9,696 nucleotides of DNA from positions 1 through 9,696 of the forward strand of contig CAYYDD010000060.1 of assembly GCA_964470515.1 (NCBI GenBank), given 5' to 3'. The position numbers and the translations under genes were made by a program. The notes below the pieces were generated by a model that worked only from the letters and a program-made list of their open reading frames with translations, did not search any database and was not told the origin of the DNA. Shown one piece after another: positions 6,006 to 9,696 of this stretch. Source of the DNA: RGIG3009 sp964470515 (GTDB taxonomy: Bacteria; Bacillota; Clostridia; Oscillospirales; Acutalibacteraceae). Each line of letters opens with the position of its first letter. The first letter of the stretch is position 1.

Positions 6006-6032
6006 TAAGCCCCGAAGTCTCTTCGGGGCTTA
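6006..6032 (+). terminator. Perfect 12-bp hairpin, terminator-like but lacking a T tract
   Basis: TAAGCCCCGAAG (6006-6017) and CTTCGGGGCTTA (6021-6032) pair perfectly with a 3-nt loop. The sequence resembles a classic clostridial terminator stem, but the downstream bases are CGTTGCTAATAACGG with no T run. It probably allows substantial read-through into the CARF gene at 6088 while stabilising the upstream YbjN message. I see no separate promoter between it and 6088. Confidence 0.5.
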
Positions 6033-6087
6033 CGTTGCTAATAACGGTCAAAAGCAAAACCGCAACGGACCGTGAGGATGTATGACT

Positions 6088-7338
6088 ATGACGTACGTTG
6101 AATTTTACGATGAAATCGCGGTGGAGAATATCTGCGCGAGTCTGGTGCAGGTGCCGGAGCGGGTGATCCTGGTCGGCGGTGACAGAGGCGATCTGGCGGT
6201 GTGTGCCGAGCGTTGTCGGCGGATCTTGAAGGACAGGGGGTACGAGGTGGCCTTCATCTGCCGATCGACAAACCGCAACAAGTTGTCGGAGATTGTGAAG
6301 ACGTTGGCGTGGGTCGTGGAGAGCTTTGAGGATTGTGTGTTTGACCTGACCGGCGGTGAGGATCTGTTTCTGGTGGCGGTAGGTATCATCAAGGAGCGGT
6401 ATCCCGAGAAGACTATTCAGCTCCAACGCGTGAACTTGTATACCAACCGCGTCAGCGATTGCGACGGGGACGGCACGGTCGTCGTGGGTGCGGAGCCGTC
6501 GCTGACGGTGGAGGAGAATATCCGCGTGTACGGCGGAGAGGTCGTATACGACAGTGTGCGCCCGGGCACGACGTACTGCTGGGATATGAACGAGGCCTTT
6601 GGCGGGGATATCCGTACGATCTGGGATATCTGCCGCGCGGATACGCGCTTGTGGAACCGACAGATCGGTGTGCTGAAGGCACTCAGTGAATGCGGCGGGG
6701 GTGAAGGCTCGCTTCGGGCGCGTGCGTCGGTGGCGGCGGTGGAATTTCAGTTGCAGGCGAATAAAGGTCCTCGCTTTACGTGGACGGAGGACGTGCTGCG
6801 GCCGCTGTATGAGCACGGATATCTGACCGCCTATCGCTGTGACGGTGACTTCGCATCGGTGACCTACCGTGACGAGCCAATCCGCCGGTGCCTGACCAAG
6901 GAGGGACAGGCACTGGAGATGATCGTGTATCTGGCGGCACTGACCTGCCGTGACGGAGAGAGACCGGTCTACAACGATGTGACGACCGGGGTGTCTATCG
7001 ACTGGGACGGCAACATTTTGGACACAAACGGCCGCGGAGATACCAATAATGAGATCGACGTAATGATGATGCACGGGGCGATACCGGTATTCGTATCCTG
7101 CAAAAACGGGTTTATGAAGATGGATGAGCTGTATAAGCTGCAATCGGTGGCGGAGCGTTTCGGCCCGAAATATGCCCGCAAGGTGTTGGTTGCGCCGGGT
7201 CTGGAATTTGCCGGTGCGTTTGCGGCGGACGTGAAGCTGCGCGCGGCGGAGATGGGTATCCGTGTGATCGAGGATATCGCGTATATGGATGAGAATGAGC
7301 GGGAGCGCGTGGTACGCAGCTTCTGGAAAAATCCATAG
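6088..7338 (+). CDS. CARF - winged helix - PD-(D/E)XK-like protein (DUF1887, Card1/Can2 type)
   Basis: This 416-residue protein resembles the cyclic-oligoadenylate-activated nucleases Card1/Can2 of type III CRISPR systems. Residues 1-130 form the CARF domain: VEFYDEIAVENI, RVILVGGD (25-32) and the ligand-loop motif DLTGGEDLFLVAVG (86-99). About 188-277 read as a winged helix (WNRQIGVLKALSE ... LRPLYEHGYLTAY ... LTKEGQALE). About 278-416 are the nuclease-like domain, with GVSIDWDGN, then NEIDVMMMHGAIPVFVSCKN holding E322, D324 and K339, followed by DELYKL. The usual acidic residue two before the lysine is Ser337, which I believe is common in a clostridial branch of DUF1887. ATG 6088 is preferred over 6082 because GAGGA (6074-6078) is 9 nt away. 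Family knowledge predicts a nucleotide-gated nuclease dimer; no CRISPR locus is visible. Its TAG stop is the first base of the inverted repeat that follows. Confidence 0.88.
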   Translation: MTYVEFYDEIAVENICASLVQVPERVILVGGDRGDLAVCAERCRRILKDRGYEVAFICRSTNRNKLSEIVKTLAWVVESFEDCVFDLTGGEDLFLVAVGIIKERYPEKTIQLQRVNLYTNRVSDCDGDGTVVVGAEPSLTVEENIRVYGGEVVYDSVRPGTTYCWDMNEAFGGDIRTIWDICRADTRLWNRQIGVLKALSECGGGEGSLRARASVAAVEFQLQANKGPRFTWTEDVLRPLYEHGYLTAYRCDGDFASVTYRDEPIRRCLTKEGQALEMIVYLAALTCRDGERPVYNDVTTGVSIDWDGNILDTNGRGDTNNEIDVMMMHGAIPVFVSCKNGFMKMDELYKLQSVAERFGPKYARKVLVAPGLEFAGAFAADVKLRAAEMGIRVIEDIAYMDENERERVVRSFWKNP

Positions 7339-7487
7339 CCACAACTGACGTACTCGAACCCGATTTACTTTGGGGATGATTTCGGGTGCGGCACAAGAAG
7401 CAAGGCTGACGCCTTGCGATGATAACAAGCCACAAAGCGCCCCAAATCCGCCGTTTTAGGCGAGCTGGAGTGCGTCAGTTGTGGTTA
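7336..7487 (+). repeat. 152-nt segment bounded by a 20-bp inverted repeat
   Basis: The ends 7336-7355 and 7468-7487 pair over 20 bp: a perfect 12-bp core (CCACAACTGACG / CGTCAGTTGTGG) with 18 Watson-Crick and two G-T pairs overall. Inside are a 7-bp hairpin GCAAGGC/GCCTTGC (7400-7417), a 6-bp pair ACCCGA/TCGGGT (7358-7363 and 7382-7387), a competing 7-bp pair TTTGGGG/CCCCAAA (7369-7375 and 7440-7446) and a 4-bp CGCC/GGCG hairpin (7449-7462). It contains no credible gene. It provides the stop codon of the CARF gene and ends next to the ribosome binding site of the membrane-protein gene. A MITE-like insertion and a structured operon RNA are the main alternatives. Confidence 0.8.
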
Positions 7488-7502
7488 AGGGGGGGAAAGG
7501 CA

Positions 7503-9314
7503 ATGCTGTGGAGTGTGTGTTTTGCGGCGGCGGTGCTGATCGTACTGCTGGCTGTGGTGCTCGGCGTATATTCGCTGGCGGGGAGACGTAAACGCGGTCG
7601 GCGGTGGACGTTGATACACGTGATGATCGCGGCCTGTTTTTTGATGGCGGTGGTGCTGTGCGTGCCGCCGTATCGGACGATCTTTGCCGGTGAGGATATC
7701 AGTGTGCTGAAGACGGTGGTGCTGTCGTTCCAGAAAGCCATCCGTGTATTCGGTGCCGAGGAGATGTACGACGTGGTGCTGGACACCGTGGGTGCGGCAC
7801 CGACGGCGTTGCAGACCGCGTACACGGCACTGGCACTGGCGGTTCAGTTCTTGGCTCCGCTGATGACCTTTGGTTTTGTGCTGTCGTTTTTTAAAAACCT
7901 TTCCGCGTACGTGCGGTACGGTCTGGCGTTTTTTCGCACGGTATACGTGTTTTCCGAGCTGAATGAAAAATCCCTGACGCTGGCCGCCGATCTGCTGGGG
8001 CGGCATCCGAAGGCGCGGGCGGTGTTTGCCTGCGTGCGTGAGGGCGATGACGGGGCGATCTCGGAGCTGGCGGAGTATGCCAAGGGGCTCGGGGCGATCT
8101 GCTTTAAGAAGGATATCGCCGCCATCCGTTTCGGATTTCACAGTGCGGCGAGCGAGATGTACTTTTTTGCTATCGGCGACGATGAATTACAGAACGTTGA
8201 GCATTCGCTGAAGCTCATTGAGACGATGAATACGCGGGATAAGACGCATCTGTATATCGCGGCCGTCGGCGTGGAGGGCGAGCTGTTGCTGGCCGGACGC
8301 GAAAAGGGTTATATGAAGGTGCGGCGCGTAGATGAGGTGCGGTCACTGGTATACCGTGTGCTGTACGAACAGGGGGACGGTATTTTCAAGAACGCTGTGC
8401 CGCTCAGCGATACGGAAAAGCAGATATCGGCGGTGATTGTCGGACTTGGCCGACACGGCACCGAGATGCTGAAGGCGCTCACGTGGTACTGCCAGATGGA
8501 CGGATACCATATCAGGATCAACGCGTTTGACAAGGATGAGCTGGCCGAGGAGCGGCTGGCGGCGCAGTGTCCGGATCTGCTGTCGCCGCAGTACAACGGT
8601 GTGTACGTGCCGGATGAGGCGGCGTACGATATCACCGTGCACGCGGATTGTGACGTGGAGAGCAAGCGGTTTGCCGATGCGGTGGCCGCTATCGGGGATG
8701 CGACGTACGTGTTCGTGTCGCTTGGCTCGGACGAGCTGAACGTCCGAGCGGCCGTCGCGTTGCGGATGCTGTGTGAGCGTTGCGGGGCGAAGCCCGTGAT
8801 CCACGCCGTCATCAGCAGCGGTGAAGCCGGTGAAGCACTGAGCGCGGTGAAAAACTACGCCGGACAGCCGCACGGGATCACGTTTGTGGGCGATATTGAG
8901 TCGTCGTATTCCGAGAGCGTTATCATCAGCTCGGATGCCGAGAATGACGCGTGGGACCGTCACAAGGCGTATTGCGACGGCGATCCCGATAAGGAAGAGG
9001 ATTTCTGGCGGTATGAATATTGCTACCGTTCCTCGCTCGCATCGACAGTGCACGCGAGAGCGCGTATCGCGTGCGGTATTCCGGGCGCGGATAAGAGTGA
9101 GGAGGCACTGAGTCCCGAGGAGCGCCGTACGCTGGAAACGCTGGAGCATCGGCGATGGAATGCGTATATGCGGGCGGAGGGCTACGTTTACAGCGGCTCG
9201 CCCGACCGCAGCAGCCGTAACGATCTGGCCAAAATGCATCACAATCTGGTGGTGTTTGACGAGCTGTCGGATGCCGACAAGCGCAAGGACAGCCGCGTGG
9301 GTGCAAAGACCTGA
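7503..9314 (+). CDS. Membrane protein with two RCK/TrkA-N-like domains and a C-terminal RyR domain
   Basis: This 603-residue protein has three hydrophobic helices, about 3-26, 36-54 and 109-130. The basic RRKRGRR loop (28-34) places that turn inside, residues 55-108 outside and everything after 130 in the cytoplasm. A first Rossmann-like domain (about 146-255) opens with TVYVFSELNEKS and lacks the glycine signature. A second (about 308-475) has VIVGLGRHGTEM with G314-x-G316-x-x-G319, as in TrkA-N/RCK nucleotide-binding domains. The last 60 residues form an RyR domain: EHRRWNAYM (548-556), then KMHHNLVVFDEL (577-588). This layout suggests a ligand-controlled membrane channel or transducer. No TVGYG-type K+ filter is present. 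ATG 7503 with AAGGGGGGG (7487-7495) is preferred; the frame stays open upstream to 7419, but that part is inverted-repeat sequence. It sits between the CARF nuclease and a second RyR gene. Confidence 0.85.
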   Translation: MLWSVCFAAAVLIVLLAVVLGVYSLAGRRKRGRRWTLIHVMIAACFLMAVVLCVPPYRTIFAGEDISVLKTVVLSFQKAIRVFGAEEMYDVVLDTVGAAPTALQTAYTALALAVQFLAPLMTFGFVLSFFKNLSAYVRYGLAFFRTVYVFSELNEKSLTLAADLLGRHPKARAVFACVREGDDGAISELAEYAKGLGAICFKKDIAAIRFGFHSAASEMYFFAIGDDELQNVEHSLKLIETMNTRDKTHLYIAAVGVEGELLLAGREKGYMKVRRVDEVRSLVYRVLYEQGDGIFKNAVPLSDTEKQISAVIVGLGRHGTEMLKALTWYCQMDGYHIRINAFDKDELAEERLAAQCPDLLSPQYNGVYVPDEAAYDITVHADCDVESKRFADAVAAIGDATYVFVSLGSDELNVRAAVALRMLCERCGAKPVIHAVISSGEAGEALSAVKNYAGQPHGITFVGDIESSYSESVIISSDAENDAWDRHKAYCDGDPDKEEDFWRYEYCYRSSLASTVHARARIACGIPGADKSEEALSPEERRTLETLEHRRWNAYMRAEGYVYSGSPDRSSRNDLAKMHHNLVVFDELSDADKRKDSRVGAKT

Positions 9315-9349
9315 CGGCTGTACAAAAAACGGAAAGGGGAGTGACCGTT

Positions 9350-9631
9350 GTGTATACACCGAAACCGATAGATACCAGTCACGTCACGTTGCCGTCGGAG
9401 CTGGTGGCCTTGACTGAGGAGATCGCGGAGAACGTGCACGAGAACTGGTCGGTCGGCCGCCTTGCCGACGGCTGGACCTACGGCCCGACGCGGGACGACG
9501 AGAAAAAGACGACACCGTGTCTGGTACCGTATGCGCAGTTGACCGAGCGGGAAAAGGATTACGACCGCAACACCGCGATGGAAACGCTCAAGCTCATCGT
9601 GGCATTGGGATATACCATCAAGAAGCAATAG
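9350..9631 (+). CDS. Free-standing RyR-domain protein
   Basis: This 93-residue protein consists of a single RyR (ryanodine-receptor repeat) domain. Visible signatures are the opening MYTPKPIDTS, AENVHENW (26-33), GWTYGP (41-46), the R-D-D-E-K-K-T-T-P-C-L-V-P-Y stretch (48-61), and EKDYDRNTAMETLK (68-81) followed by LGYTI. The aromatic and basic residues GWTYGP and TPCLVPY are the family core. Bacterial RyR domains have been proposed to bind nucleotides or other small ligands, but the ligand is not established. GTG 9350 is preferred over GTG 9341 because AAAGGGGAG (9333-9341) is spaced 8 nt from it, and because family members typically begin at MYTPKPID. It begins 35 nt after the upstream stop, so it is in the same operon as the membrane RyR protein and may be its soluble partner. 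Confidence 0.92.
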   Translation: MYTPKPIDTSHVTLPSELVALTEEIAENVHENWSVGRLADGWTYGPTRDDEKKTTPCLVPYAQLTEREKDYDRNTAMETLKLIVALGYTIKKQ

Positions 9632-9643
9632 GAAAAAAGCACC

Positions 9644-9694
9644 CTGGCGGCACCCTCCGTAAGGAAGGCGCCGCAGTTATATTCGCCTTTGGCG
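9644..9694 (+). other. GC-rich hairpins at the right edge
   Basis: CTG+CGGC (9644-9651, one bulged G) pairs with GCCGCAG (9670-9676), with CCT/AGG pairing possible inside. A second small hairpin, CGCC-TTT-GGCG, lies at 9684-9694. No T run follows the first one, so it is at best a weak terminator. The small loops recall the structured repeat of 3584-3840, but the sequence differs and is cut by the window edge. No further gene start is visible before 9696. Confidence 0.35.
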
Positions 9695-9696
9695 AG

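Noticed and set aside
5479..7428. 649-residue open frame on the minus strand opposite the second YbjN-like gene and the CARF gene
   Set aside because: It has the same antisense codon-bias pattern, full of His and Arg, with no recognisable domain, and both genes beneath it match known families.
7419..7502. N-terminal extension of the membrane RyR protein starting at ATG 7419
   Set aside because: No ribosome binding site precedes it and the extra 28 residues are encoded by the inverted-repeat segment. ATG 7503 has a purine-rich site and begins directly with a membrane helix.
7785..7799. K+ channel selectivity filter (T-V-G at residues 95-97 of the membrane RyR protein)
   Set aside because: The sequence is TVGAA, not TVGYG, and there is no clear pore helix pattern before it, so I do not claim potassium selectivity.
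8343..9359. 338-residue minus-strand frame opposite the membrane RyR gene
   Set aside because: The plus strand carries a clear Rossmann plus RyR protein here; the antisense translation shows no domain or start signals.
9644..9676. Intrinsic terminator ending the CARF/RyR operon
   Set aside because: A bulged GC hairpin is present but no T tract follows, so the operon may continue past the window; it is listed only as a low-confidence hairpin.

Overview
The window looks like chromosome from an anaerobic Clostridia-type Firmicute, probably a gut lineage. The reasons are purine-rich Shine-Dalgarno sites, sigma-A type promoters with 17-bp spacers, some TTG and GTG starts, and closest family resemblance to clostridial proteins. 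Species cannot be named from the sequence. It holds two separate transcription units, plus the first codons of a divergent gene at the left edge and an unusual amount of palindromic intergenic DNA.

Left half (about 1-4714): a minus-strand VOC/glyoxalase-like gene starts at 53 and runs off the window. Facing away from it is an apparent operon: an AtuA-family (DUF1446) protein, a DUF4387 protein and a sodium:solute symporter. It has a consensus promoter (TTGACA, 17 bp, TATAAT) followed at once by a perfect 20-bp palindrome. A GntR/HutC-type regulator with a UTRA ligand domain lies just downstream and is the obvious candidate to bind that operator. This looks like an inducible uptake and utilisation unit for an unidentified small carboxylate-like compound. 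Between the symporter terminator and the regulator sit two near-identical 125-bp tandem repeats that fold on paper into a hairpin plus a cloverleaf. A shortened copy lies in the opposite orientation upstream of the VOC gene.

Right half (about 4878-9631): a good extended -10 promoter precedes five co-directional genes. These are two tandem YbjN-like proteins, a CARF / winged-helix / PD-(D/E)XK-like protein of the DUF1887 (Card1/Can2) type, a three-helix membrane protein with two RCK/TrkA-N-like Rossmann domains and a C-terminal RyR domain, and a 93-residue free-standing RyR protein. No CRISPR array, cas gene or nucleotide cyclase is visible. The set resembles the effector side of a nucleotide-second-messenger system: a CARF sensor-nuclease beside a membrane protein of regulated-channel type and RyR modules. 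This is the most interesting part of the window. A 152-nt segment bounded by a 20-bp inverted repeat lies between the CARF gene and the membrane-protein gene.

Several long open frames on the opposite strand (for example opposite the AtuA gene and opposite the YbjN/CARF genes) are read as codon-bias shadows and are not annotated as genes.
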